The notes beneath the pieces were generated by a model that worked only from the letters and a program-made list of their open reading frames with translations, was not told where the DNA came from and searched no databases. Of a stretch of DNA of 64,000 nt, positions 32,205 through 41,738 are shown one piece after another. Numbering within the stretch: position 1 is the stretch's first letter; each line of letters opens with the position of its first letter. The DNA is from Isochrysis galbana (lineage: Eukaryota > Haptophyta > Isochrysidales > Isochrysidaceae), in the NCBI GenBank assembly GCA_018136815.1, contig CM030943.1:2310055-2374054 (forward strand), in the 5' to 3' direction. The translations under genes and the position numbers were made by a program.

Positions 32205-32524
32205 ATCAAGAGTGCCGAATTGGATTGGGTGTAGAAGAAGCAACCAGCGATGCGCTACAAACGCAGCTAGCTCGCGGCTAGGAGTCGAGTACCGAGTGAC
32301 CTTCCTTTTCCTCGTCGTTCGTAGGTTGGTCTTGGCCACCCACGCGCTGCAATACTCCTTCGAAACCTTGGAAGCGCTTGTGCCGGCCGCACAAACACCA
32401 TAGCCACAATTGGTCGTGGCGATACGAGGAGCACTTCCGAACTTGCACTATTCCGAGAGGGCAAGGGCAAGGGCTTCCTACCACCGGCATACAGGGCATG
32501 ATAGTGGTTGCCAGGTTCTCAATT
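32205..32524. other. 3' flank, no gene recognised
   Basis: Short intergenic stretch between the large helical gene and the retrotransposon cluster. No domain or repeat was recognised. Confidence 0.4.
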
Positions 32525-32540
32525 CTAGGACGGTCAAACA
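32525..32540 (-). repeat. Degenerate copy of the CTAGGGCGGTCAAACA terminus
   Basis: ctaggacggtcaaaca, followed by ctactttaacttttt, resembles the inverted end of the 6097-6318 family. A right-hand counterpart (tgtttgaccgccctag) ends at 41738, so the same motif in opposite orientation brackets the Copia cluster. Confidence 0.45.
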
Positions 32541-32629
32541 CTACTTTAACTTTTTATGTAAAAATGAAAAAAGTCAGGATAGAAAAAAACTCTGAAGATT
32601 CAGGCTCGTCCCGAGCTCCTCAACTAGAG

Positions 32630-34156
32630 GTAGAATTCAGGCCCAAGTTGCTCGCGATGGCCGGCAAGAACGGTTTTGCGCTTCTCACCCCCCCTTGACC
32701 TGATCCCCCGGAGAAGGGCAACAAATGAGGGATTCGCAAGGCAGCAAGATCTCAGATGCGAACCATGATCAGCCCACGGAACTTGGTGAACTTGTTCGCC
32801 AGAGACCCCTAAGAGACAAGTAACAAGAAAGCTTTCGCACAAGAACCTTGTGGAGGCAGCGGCCATTGCCCATAAGCATGAGGCGGTGCGCTCCACGGTG
32901 CGTCCGGGCCAACGTGCAATGCAAGCGTCCAAGACCGAGGATGACACGGATGCTATCAAGAAGGCCTATGAGGCGGGCTTCAAGGCTGGCCAAGGTGGGC
33001 GTGGAGGTGGTAGGAACAACAACAACAAGGACAAGAAGCCCTGCTCCCACTGCGACCGCATGCACGCGGGCATCTGCTGGTCCAACCCCGACACCGCGCA
33101 CTTGATCGATTGGGACAAGGTGCCGGAGGGCCTCCAAGCCAAGATCAAGGCCAACCTCTACGATGCCAAGATGAAGAAGGAAAACAAGCAAAGTGGTGGA
33201 CGCCTCACCTTCACCTGCAACAAGATATGTGCAACCACGACCAAGAACACCCAAGATGATGCATTACGTATCCTCATCGACTCGGGCGCAACCGGGGCGG
33301 ACTACTTCAACGACATCAGCTTCTTCGGAGGCGCGCATGAAGGAGTACAACACCTTGGTGACCAACAAGACCTTCATCGACGAGAAGCCAATCAAGGAAG
33401 TGGGACGCGCCATCCCACTAGGTGAGACCCTCCGCTACAAGCGCGACGGCATCCGCAAGTCGCGCATGTACGTTCAAGGCTTCCGCCAAGTACCGGGCAT
33501 TGACTTTGACCTCTCGTACTCGCCAACCATCTCCCATGGCGGCTTTCGACTGTTCTGCGTCATCTCCGTCATCATGTGCACGTACAAGGGCGCCGCCGAC
33601 GCCATCTCCGCGTACACGCAGAGCGAGTTGCCCCCCAACGAGCGCGTTTGGGTACGCATGCCCAAGAACTACCGCAAGTACGATGAACAAGGACAAGAAC
33701 TAGCAGCCCTCTTAGGGCAATCGCTCTATGGCTTGGTGCAGTCCGGCCGCAATTGGTGGCTCAAGTTGTCCATGTGGCTTGAGGCGTTTGGCTTCATTGT
33801 GGCGTTCAGCGAGCCATGCCTCTACGTGCTCCGTGATGAGGATTCCTTCATGGTCATGGCCACGTACGTGGACGACATGCCGTGGGGCTCCAATGACATG
33901 AAGCTCGTGCGCAAGGTGTTTGAGGCCATGGAGAAGGATGGCTTCAAGCTCACTTGGCATGAAGGTCTCGATGAAGTACTTGGAGCCCAACTCAAGGAAG
34001 TGAGTGATGGAATCATTCTTCACCAAGGAGACTACATCAACAAGTTGGTGGGCGCGCATCTCGAAGAGATGACCAAGTACGAGGACACGCTGCGCAACAC
34101 CGTCGACACGCCATGCAACTCGTACCTCGGCAAGGACGTCATCGAGGCGCAAGACG
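32630..34156 (+). mobile_element. Scrambled older Copia copy, left part
   Basis: This part is a mosaic of pieces related to the intact element at 34157-39286. The pieces are: a gag N-terminal scrap (EFRPKLLAMAGKNG, 32634-32675); a minus-oriented LTR-edge/polypurine/RNase H end (32675-32799); an inverted LTR scrap (32800-32838); gag with the CSHCDRMHAGIC knuckle and protease DSGAT (32839-33326); and an internal deletion at about 33327. After the deletion, RT continues in + orientation (33331-34156) with the YVDD box intact. It stops at VIEAQD, where the intact element inserted. No complete gene survives. Confidence 0.8.
34152..34156 (+). repeat. Target-site duplication AGACG, left
   Basis: agacg directly precedes the left LTR and is repeated at 39287-39291 directly after the right LTR. 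It is the 5-bp duplication expected of a Copia integrase. Confidence 0.9.
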
Positions 34157-34412
34157 TGAGTGGCGAAAGCTGTCTTGTTACTTGTCTCTTAGGGGTCTCT
34201 ACCCTTGCACGGTCCGTTGTCCGTTCAAACGACTCAACCGCCGTAACCGACTCAACCGCCGTAACCGACTCAACCGCCGATCACGTAACCGACACAAAAA
34301 CAAAACCCCAATAAGAACAAATGCTTTGCACACCACCTAGCCATGCCATAGCTAGGCTAGGCCTTGGGTTCACGACACACATGAAGCCTTGCATGAAGCC
34401 TTGCGCTTCTCA
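34157..34412 (-). repeat. 3' LTR of intact Copia element
   Basis: 256 bp, reading TGAGAAGCGC...CACTCA in the element's sense, with TG/CA ends and a TGAG/CTCA inverted pair. Internally it carries about 2.6 copies of an 18-bp unit (aaccgccgtaaccgactc on the plus strand). It is identical to 39031-39286. A shortened inverted relative lies at 40944-41189. Confidence 0.93.
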
Positions 34413-34422
34413 CCCCCCCTTG
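34413..34422 (-). promoter_or_regulatory. Polypurine tract
   Basis: In the element's sense the bases just before the 3' LTR read aaggggggg, the expected plus-strand primer tract for LTR-retrotransposon reverse transcription. The same tract is retained by fragments at 32687 and 40935. Confidence 0.8.
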
Positions 34423-34476
34423 ACCTGATCCCCCGGAGAAGGGCAACAAATGAGGGATTCGCAAGGCAGCAAGATC

Positions 34477-37400
34477 TCAGATGCGAACCATGATCAGCCC
34501 ACGGAACTTGGTGAACTTGTTCGCCGCTAAGGGCTTCGTCATCATGTCGGCCACGTTGAGTTCGGTCTGCACGTGGTAGACACGTAACACATTCTTCTGC
34601 GTGAGCTCACGCACATAGAGCTCACGACGATGGATGTGACGGGCCAAACCCTTCATGATGGGATTGTCCGCGAGTGCCTTTGCACCCTTGCTGTCGGACA
34701 ACAGCGGACTTGGCTCCGCTTGCTTCCAACCGAGATCCGCGAGCGTGTTACGGAAGTTCTCGATACGTTGCGAAGCGAGGGAGGCCGCCATCGTTTCCGC
34801 CTCGTTGGCCGACAGGGAGATGCTGTTTTGGCGCTTGCTGCCCCAATCGACGAGGCTGCCATTGATGAAGATGAGCCAGCCGCTCGTCGAACGTACTACG
34901 TCCCACGATGCGTCGACCATGCCGCGTACCATGCCTTCACCTTGACGAAAAAGGCCGATGATGGGGCTATCGCCATTGTTCTTGTAGTACTTGAGGCCCA
35001 TGGTGCCACGGTTCTTGAGGTAGAGAAGGCAATGCAGCGCCGCCTGCCAAAGGTTCACGGTGGGGAACGACATCGCGCGGCAAAGTTGGCCCACCGTGTA
35101 CGAGATGTCGGGGTTGCTCACCACGGCGGCGTAGAGGAGACTACCGACAAGGCCGCGGTACTTGGTGCCAAACTTGGGATCGAGCTCCGTCTTGATCCGC
35201 TCTTTCTCGTCTTGCGCCTCGATGACGTCCTTGCCGAGGTACGAGTTGCATGGCGTGTCGACGGTGTTGCGCAACGTGTCCTCGTACTCGGTCATCTCTT
35301 CGAGGTGCGCGCCCACCAACTTGTTGATGTAGTCTCCTTGGTGAAGAATGATTCCATCACTCACTTCCTTGAGTTGGGCTCCAAGTACTTCATCGAGACC
35401 TTCATGCCAAGTGAGCTTGAAGCCATCCTTCTCCATGGCCTCAAACACCTTGCGCACGAGCTTCATGTCATTGGAGCCCCACGGCATGTCGTCCACGTAC
35501 GTGGCCATGACCATGAAGGAATCCTCATCACGGAGCACGTAGAGGCATGGCTCGCTGAACGCCACGATGAAGCCAAACGCCTCAAGCCACATGGACAACT
35601 TGAGCCACCAATTGCGGCCGGACTGCACCAAGCCATAGAGTGATTGCCCTAAGAGGGCTGCTAGTTCTTGTCCTTGTTCATCGTACTTGCGGTAGTTCTT
35701 GGGCATGCGTACCCAAACGCGCTCGTTGGGGGGCAACTCGCTCTGCGTGTACGCGGAGATGGCGTCGGCGGCGCCCTTGTACGTGCACATGATGACGGAG
35801 ATGACGCAGAACAGTCGAAAGCCGCCATGGGAGATGGTTGGCGAGTACGAGAGGTCAAAGTCAATGCCCGGTACTTGGCGGAACCCTTGCACGTACATGC
35901 GCGACTTGCGGATGCCGTCGCGCTTGTAGCGGAGGGTCTCACCTAGTGGGATGGCGCGTCCCACTTCCTTGATTGGCTTCTCGTCGATGAAGGTCTTGTT
36001 GGTCACCAAGGTGTTGTACTCCTTCATGCGCGCCTCCTCCCACAAGTCTTGTTCATCTTGTGGTAGGAACTTGAGTTGGTGCGGCTTGAAGGGCTTTGGG
36101 AAGCCGATGTAGATGGCGTCGTTGCACACCTCGGTCGCCATCAAGATCTTGTGGCACATCGACGCCGAGTACTCGCTTGCACTCTCGTCGCCCAAGACGG
36201 CGTTGTCGTTGCCCAAGGTGGAGTAGTCCATCACCGTGTACGGGAGCTCCTCTCCCGCGATGCGGCTCGAGCGGCGTGGCGCGGTGTCCTCTTTGCCATC
36301 TTCCGACTCGAATGGCCCGCGTTGTACTTCGCCACTTGGCGTAAGCGTGTCGTCATCCTCTTCGTCGGACTCGATGATGCGGCGATGCCGTTGAGGAGCT
36401 CGGATAGGCGACGTGCTGTCAGAGGCGTTGTCGCTAGCATCCTCTTCCACCTCCGTGATGGGGCCCGAGTAGGAATGCTCCGAGGGCGTGTAGTCCGGAT
36501 CCTCGTGGTCCTCCGGGATGCCAAACGCGTAGATTGAGCCATGCATCTTGCCGTATTGGTCGGTCTTGTCAATGGGGATCTCACCCCCCCTCGTGGTTTT
36601 CCACGGGAACTCGGTCTCCATGAAGGTGGCGTGCACACCGCTCACAAACACCTTGCCCGTCTCGAGGGACATGAAGATGTTGCCCGTGTGGTAGCGTGCC
36701 GGGCCCAAGTAGATGCACTCTTGTGCTTGCTCCGACAAGTTGTTGTCGCGGTACGCCTTGGGCTTCTGCACGATGGCCTTGCAACCGAACACCTTGAGCA
36801 TGCTCAGGTTGACCGTGTGGCGGATGCCGGCACGCACTAGAGGAGGAGCAGTGTCTTTGGCGCCGGGGATGCGGTTGATGATCACCATCGCGGGATAGAG
36901 CGCAAACTCCCAATACTCTTGGGGGGCATTGCACCCCAGGAGCAATGGTCGCATGGTGCGCTCGAGCAACTTGACCGCGATTTCCGCAGGGTTGCCCCAC
37001 GGCTCGTACGGGTTGCTCTCTTGCTTGCGGATCAAGTTGCTATCGCAGATCTCTTGCACCTTGTCGCTCTTGAGCACGGGCTCATTGTCCGAGTGCAAGC
37101 GCTTCACGATGAAGAACCCTTGCGTGTCCGCCAAGAAGCGCTGCAACATCGTTGGGTGCTCCGACTTGAAGCGCATGGGATACGCGAACACGAGGCCGGA
37201 GAAGACGTCGTAGAACACGTCCACGTACTTGTAGCCCGTGAGCACGCTGCGGCAAGGCATAGTGAGGATGTCGTTGGTGATGACGTCCCCGACGGCGTTT
37301 GTCATCCATGGTCCTCCACCTCCGCCTCCGGGTCGGCGTTGCGCATTGGCCTTGAGCGCGACCTCGTTGACGTCTTCCGCCTTCCTTGCTTGAAGGCGCT

Positions 37401-39000
37401 TGAGGTTGGCGGGCACGTCGACGGAGTAGTCCGGCAGGCGGCGGAGGCGATCATCGCTAGGCGATCCAAGGCGCGCGCGCCAAATCTCCTTGGCCTCCTC
37501 ATGCGTGGCGTGCATGTCCTTGTGCTTGTCGGTGGTGTACGGTCCAAGCGAGTACGCCTTGGTCGTCTCGCCCTTGGGGATGGGCCGTACATCCACATAG
37601 AAGCCTTGGGAGTCGTCACCCATGGTGAAAGGCATGAATGCACCTCCAGGAAGTTCAAAGCCATTCACCTTGCCCATGATGCACTTCATATCATCATTGC
37701 GTGAGCACGCCTTGTGGGTGGAGAGCATGTTGCGTTTGAATGGACCAAATGATGCGTCGGGCTTCTCGACCACATGCCATCCAAGGGGTGCACCGGCTTG
37801 GGGGCGCACAAGTGCAAGGAACTTGGCGGTGCCGGTGCCCCAAGTCTTGATTGCCTTGCCACTTGCCACCTCAACCATGTCCGTGCGCGTCTCATCCACG
37901 CCGTCTGGGAAGAAGCTGATGTCGTTGAAGTAGTCCGCCCCGGTTGCGCCCGAGTCGATGAGGATACGTAATGCATCATCTTGGGTGTTCTTGGTCGTGG
38001 TTGCACATATCTTGTTGCAGGTGAAGGTGAGGCGTCCACCACTTTGCTTGTTTTCCTTCTTCATCTTGGCATCGTAGAGGTTGGCCTTGATCTTGGCTTG
38101 GAGGCCCTCCGGCACCTTGTCCCAATCGATCAAGTGCGCGGTGTCGGGGTTGGACCAGCAGATGCCCGCGTGCATGCGGTCGCAGTGGGAGCAGGGCTTC
38201 TTGTCCTTGTTGTTGTTGTTCCTACCACCTCCACGCTCACCTTGGCCAGCCTTGAAGCCCGCCTCATAGGCCTTCTTGATAGCATCCGTGTCATCCTCGG
38301 TCTTGGACGCTTGCATTGCACGTTGGCCCGGACGCACCGTGGAGCGCACCGCCTCATGCTTATGGGCGATGGCCGCTGCCTCCACAAGGTTCTTGTGCAC
38401 CATATCAGGCCTCTTGCGGTGCTCAACCTCCAAGGAGCCCCATGCCTTGTCCACTTCACGAAGGACTCCTTCTCCACATCCAATGAAACTCGCTTTCATG
38501 TCGAGGCACAACTCGGCCACGGAGACTTCGCGCGCGGTGCCCTTGAGTCCTTGGAAGATGCCAAACATGTTGTCAAAGCGGTTGGTGACCTCCTCCCTTG
38601 AGGGGAACTCCTGGAGGTTGGTCATCTTGAGTGTGTCATACTCCATCTTCTTGTCTTCAGCCTTGTCTTCGGTGTTGACCGCCACGTGCAACTCGTCGAT
38701 GTGTTTGAACGCACGGTGGCCGTCGTACTTCTCTTCCTCCTCATCCGTGTAGAGCACATCCAAGGTGGCCACAAGCTTGTCATCCTTGATGCACATGATG
38801 AGGAGGTCATATGCCTTGTTCAGTTCCACCTGGGTGGCTTCCTTGTCCTTGTCGGCGTCATCGACGCTTTCCGTCTTGTTCTTGAGCATCGCACGTCGGC
38901 AACCGTTCTTGCCGGCCATCGCGAGCAACTTGGGCCTGAATGCTCTCCATTCAGCACCATCCTTGTTGTAGAAGAAGATCTTGTCATTGTTCTTGTCCAT
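34477..39000 (-). CDS. gag-pol: Copia gag-pol polyprotein, 1507 aa
   Basis: A single frame from ATG at 39000. The order is gag, protease, integrase, RT, RNase H, which defines Copia. Visible features are a zinc knuckle CX2CX3HX3C (C270, C273, H277, C281), slightly shorter than the usual CX2CX3HX4C spacing, and protease LIDSGATGADYF (D349). A GAG-pre-integrase segment (HATHEEAKEIWRARLGSPS) is followed by the integrase core with LHSDNEP (D638) and NPAEIAVK (E673). RT carries LTWHEGLDEVLGAQL and YVDD (1168-1171); RNase H has GMVDASWD (D1363) and ends MTKPLAANKFTKFRG. No frameshift or stop separates gag from pol. All catalytic motifs look intact, so the element could be autonomous. Confidence 0.93.
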   Translation of the reverse strand: MDKNNDKIFFYNKDGAEWRAFRPKLLAMAGKNGCRRAMLKNKTESVDDADKDKEATQVELNKAYDLLIMCIKDDKLVATLDVLYTDEEEEKYDGHRAFKHIDELHVAVNTEDKAEDKKMEYDTLKMTNLQEFPSREEVTNRFDNMFGIFQGLKGTAREVSVAELCLDMKASFIGCGEGVLREVDKAWGSLEVEHRKRPDMVHKNLVEAAAIAHKHEAVRSTVRPGQRAMQASKTEDDTDAIKKAYEAGFKAGQGERGGGRNNNNKDKKPCSHCDRMHAGICWSNPDTAHLIDWDKVPEGLQAKIKANLYDAKMKKENKQSGGRLTFTCNKICATTTKNTQDDALRILIDSGATGADYFNDISFFPDGVDETRTDMVEVASGKAIKTWGTGTAKFLALVRPQAGAPLGWHVVEKPDASFGPFKRNMLSTHKACSRNDDMKCIMGKVNGFELPGGAFMPFTMGDDSQGFYVDVRPIPKGETTKAYSLGPYTTDKHKDMHATHEEAKEIWRARLGSPSDDRLRRLPDYSVDVPANLKRLQARKAEDVNEVALKANAQRRPGGGGGGPWMTNAVGDVITNDILTMPCRSVLTGYKYVDVFYDVFSGLVFAYPMRFKSEHPTMLQRFLADTQGFFIVKRLHSDNEPVLKSDKVQEICDSNLIRKQESNPYEPWGNPAEIAVKLLERTMRPLLLGCNAPQEYWEFALYPAMVIINRIPGAKDTAPPLVRAGIRHTVNLSMLKVFGCKAIVQKPKAYRDNNLSEQAQECIYLGPARYHTGNIFMSLETGKVFVSGVHATFMETEFPWKTTRGGEIPIDKTDQYGKMHGSIYAFGIPEDHEDPDYTPSEHSYSGPITEVEEDASDNASDSTSPIRAPQRHRRIIESDEEDDDTLTPSGEVQRGPFESEDGKEDTAPRRSSRIAGEELPYTVMDYSTLGNDNAVLGDESASEYSASMCHKILMATEVCNDAIYIGFPKPFKPHQLKFLPQDEQDLWEEARMKEYNTLVTNKTFIDEKPIKEVGRAIPLGETLRYKRDGIRKSRMYVQGFRQVPGIDFDLSYSPTISHGGFRLFCVISVIMCTYKGAADAISAYTQSELPPNERVWVRMPKNYRKYDEQGQELAALLGQSLYGLVQSGRNWWLKLSMWLEAFGFIVAFSEPCLYVLRDEDSFMVMATYVDDMPWGSNDMKLVRKVFEAMEKDGFKLTWHEGLDEVLGAQLKEVSDGIILHQGDYINKLVGAHLEEMTEYEDTLRNTVDTPCNSYLGKDVIEAQDEKERIKTELDPKFGTKYRGLVGSLLYAAVVSNPDISYTVGQLCRAMSFPTVNLWQAALHCLLYLKNRGTMGLKYYKNNGDSPIIGLFRQGEGMVRGMVDASWDVVRSTSGWLIFINGSLVDWGSKRQNSISLSANEAETMAASLASQRIENFRNTLADLGWKQAEPSPLLSDSKGAKALADNPIMKGLARHIHRRELYVRELTQKNVLRVYHVQTELNVADMMTKPLAANKFTKFRGLIMVRI

Positions 39001-39008
39001 GTCTCTTT

Positions 39009-39028
39009 GTCTCTCGGCGGGGGTACCA
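39009..39028 (-). promoter_or_regulatory. Primer-binding site
   Basis: Directly inside the 5' LTR the element sense reads tctggtacccccgccgagag. The segment starting TGG is the expected complement of a tRNA 3' CCA end. It is not the common initiator-Met sequence; which tRNA it matches needs a tRNA set from this genome. Confidence 0.6.
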
Positions 39029-39030
39029 GA

Positions 39031-39286
39031 TGAGTGGCGAAAGCTGTCTTGTTACTTGTCTCTTAGGGGTCTCTACCCTTGCACGGTCCGTTGTCCGTTC
39101 AAACGACTCAACCGCCGTAACCGACTCAACCGCCGTAACCGACTCAACCGCCGATCACGTAACCGACACAAAAACAAAACCCCAATAAGAACAAATGCTT
39201 TGCACACCACCTAGCCATGCCATAGCTAGGCTAGGCCTTGGGTTCACGACACACATGAAGCCTTGCATGAAGCCTTGCGCTTCTCA
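39031..39286 (-). repeat. 5' LTR of intact Copia element
   Basis: 256 bp, identical by eye to 34157-34412. Gag starts only about 30 bases inside it, so promoter and leader must lie largely in the LTR. No clear TATA box was seen. Confidence 0.93.
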
Positions 39287-39291
39287 AGACG
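39287..39291 (+). repeat. Target-site duplication AGACG, right
   Basis: Matches 34152-34156. After it the older copy resumes in frame (EKERIKAELDPKFG). Confidence 0.9.
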
Positions 39292-41320
39292 AGAAAGAGC
39301 GGATCAAGGCGGAGCTCGATCCCAAGTTTGGCACCAAGTACCGCGGCCTCGTCGGTAGTCTCCTCTACGCCGCCGTGGTGAGCAACCCCGACATCTCGTA
39401 CACGGTGCATCATCGAGTCCGATGAGGAGGATAACGATACGCTTACGCCAAGTGGCGAAGTGCAACGCGGGCCATTCGAGTCGGAAGATGGCAAGGAGGA
39501 CACCGCACCACGCCGCTCAAGCCGCATCGCGGGAGAGGAGCTCCCGTACACGGTGATGGACTACTCCACCTTAGGCAACGACAACACTGTCTTTGGCGAC
39601 GAGAGTGCAAGCGAGTACTCGGCGTCGATGTGCCACAAGATCTTGATGGCGACTGAGGTGTGCGACGACGCCATCTACATCGGCTTCCCAAAGCCCTTTA
39701 AGCCGCACCAACTCAAGTACCTACCACAAGATGAACAAGACTTGTGGGAGGAGGCGCGCATGAAGGAGTACAACACCTTGGTGACCAACAAGACCTTCAT
39801 CGACGAGAAGCCAATCAAGGAAGTGGGACGCGCCATCCCACTAGGTGAGACCCTCCGCTACAAGCGCGACGGCATCCGCAAGTCGCGCATGTACGTGCAA
39901 GGGTTCCGCCAAGTCCCGGGCATTGACTTTGACCTCTCGTACTCGCCAACCATCTCCCATGGCGGCTTTCGACTGTTCTGCGTCATCTCAATCGACGAGG
40001 CTGCCATTGATGAAGATGAGCCAGCCGCTCGTCGAACGTACTACGTCCCACGATGCGTCGACCATGCCGCGTACCATGCCTTCACCTTGACGAAAGAGGC
40101 CGATGATGGGGCTATCGCCATTGTTCTTGTAGTACTTGAGGCCCATGGTGCCACGGTTCTTGAGGTAGAGAAGGCAATGCAGCGCCGCGTGCCAAAGGTT
40201 CACGGTGGGGAACGACATCGCGCGGCAAAGTTGGCCCACCGTGTACGAGATGTCGGGGTTGCTCACCACGGCGGCGTAGAGGAGACTACCGACGAGGCCG
40301 CGGTACAACCGCCGTAACCGACTCAACCGCCGGTCACGTAACCGACGACGCCAACAAGGACAAGGAAGCCACCCAGGTGGAACTCAACAAGGCATATGAC
40401 CTCCTCATCATGTGCATCAAGGATGACAAGCTTGTGGCCACCTTGGATGTGCTCTACACGGATGAGGAGGAAGAGAAGTACGACGGCCACCGTGCGTTCA
40501 AACACATCGACGAGTTGCACGTGGCGGTCAACACCGAAGACAAGGCTGAAGACAAGAAGATGGAGTATGACACACTCAAGATGACCAACCTCCAGGAGTT
40601 CCCCTCAAGGGAGGAGGTCACCAACCGCTTTGACAACATGTTTGGCATCTTCCAAGGACTCAAGGGCACCGCGCGCGAAGTCTCCGTGGCCGAGTTGTGC
40701 CTCGACATGAAAGCGAGCTTCATTGGATGTGGAGAAGGAGTCCTTCGTGAAGTGGACAAGGCATGGGGCTCCTTGGAAGTTGAGCACCGCAAGAGGCCTG
40801 ATATGGTGCACAAGAACCTTGTGGAGGCTGCGGCCATCCCGCCTCCGGGTCGGCGTTGCGCATTGGCCTTGAGCGCGACCTCGTTGATGTCTTCCGCCTT
40901 CCTTGCTTGAAGGCGCTTGAGGTTGGCGGGCACCAAGGGGGGGTGAGAAGCGCAAGGCTTCATGCAAGGCTTAATGTGCGTCGTGAACCCAAGGCCTAGC
41001 TATGGCTAGGTGGTGTGCAAAGCATTTGTTCTTGTTGGGGTTTTGTTTTTGTGTCGGTTACGTGACCGGCGGTTGAGTCGGTTACGGCGGTTGAGTCGGT
41101 TACGGCGGTTGAGTCGTTTGAACGGACAACGGACCGTGCAAGGGTAGAGACCCCTAAGAGACAAGTAACAAGACAGCTTTCGCCACTCAAACTCGCTCTG
41201 CGTGTACGCGGAGATGGCATTGGCGGCGCCCTTGTACGTGCACATGATGACGGAGATGACGCAGAAGAGTCGAAAGCCGCCATGGGAGATGGTTGGCGAG
41301 TACGAGAGGTCAAAGTCAAT
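39292..41320. mobile_element. Scrambled older Copia copy, right part
   Basis: Ordered pieces: + RT/RNase H linker (39292-39404); jump back to + integrase/RT linker and RT (39405-39988, IESDEEDNDTLTPSGEVQRG to FRLFCVIS); minus RNase H (40305-39990, YRGLVGSLLYAAVV, then VRGMVDASWDVV); an LTR scrap (40306-40350); + gag (40351-40843, to HKNLVEAAAI); a minus pre-integrase piece (40932-40845, LKRLQARKAEDINEVALKAN); an inverted LTR (40944-41189); and a minus RT piece (41320-41191). Each switch is abrupt. Sequence identity to the intact element stays high, so the rearrangements are young. Confidence 0.8.
40944..41189 (+). repeat. Inverted, shortened Copia LTR
   Basis: Begins TGAGAAGCGCAAGGC after an aaggggggg tract and ends CGCCACTCA. 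About 246 bp against 256 in the intact LTRs, with small deletions and substitutions. Orientation is opposite to the two LTRs of the intact element, measured along the plus strand. Confidence 0.88.
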
Positions 41321-41523
41321 GCAGCCCATCATGCGCAGCACCGTCATTTTGACGCTTCGCGGCCTGCCGCGCACTGCATACGCGCGAGGGGCTGGCAGTA
41401 GATGCCAGCAGGGGCGAGGTGGAGGGGCAGGCGACGCGGTGCGCCCGTGCAGGGTTTTGTACTGCCTGCCCGGGGGTAACCGTGCCCGGGGAACGCAGGC
41501 GCGCGTCGCACAGCGCGACCTGT
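41321..41523. other. GC-rich spacer, no gene recognised
   Basis: Short unique-looking stretch between the Copia cluster and the dispersed repeat. It contains gggtaaccgtgcccgg and several cgcgc motifs but no gene. Confidence 0.35.
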
Positions 41524-41738
41524 GGTGCACTTTTGTGGTCGACATCGATTTCGCACGAGCGCGAAAACGTTTTGGGGTCTGTGTGTTGAATGGCGTCGAA
41601 AATGTGCATATTTCTCATTAGATTCTGCCTAATATACCCATTTCCAGTAGCATATCCTAAGATCTCGCGATAAAACCTCAATCTTGACTTAGTGAATTTT
41701 CACCCTTAGAAGTTAAAAGCCCTGTTTGACCGCCCTAG
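41524..41738 (+). repeat. Dispersed repeat ending TGTTTGACCGCCCTA, copy 2
   Basis: Nearly identical to 6097-6318, with a few small indels near the start (gtggtcgacatcgatttcg in place of gtgctggtcgacgtcgattt), and the same ending tgtttgaccgcccta followed by g. Copy 1 continues with c. Confidence 0.75.

Larger units (their letters stand above)
34157..39286 (-). mobile_element. Intact Copia (Ty1/Copia) LTR retrotransposon
   Basis: A 5130-bp element: two 256-bp LTRs (34157-34412 and 39031-39286), one 1507-codon gag-pol frame on the minus strand, a primer-binding site by the 5' LTR, a polypurine tract by the 3' LTR, and a 5-bp duplication AGACG on both sides. The LTRs read identical base for base, so the insertion is recent. 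It lies antiparallel inside an older relative, splitting that copy's RT-RNase H region between VIEAQD and EKERIK. It may still be mobile (inference). Confidence 0.93.

Noticed and set aside
34630-35643. 337-aa plus-strand frame with good length
   Set aside because: It is the antisense shadow of the Copia RT/RNase H coding sequence; no domain in this orientation.
37981-38601. 206-aa plus-strand frame rich in Val/Leu/Gly
   Set aside because: Antisense shadow of Copia gag and protease.
39460-40317. 285-aa plus-strand frame in the Copia cluster
   Set aside because: It reads through an inversion junction near 39989, so its C-terminal 110 residues are antisense RNase H. It is a fusion artefact.
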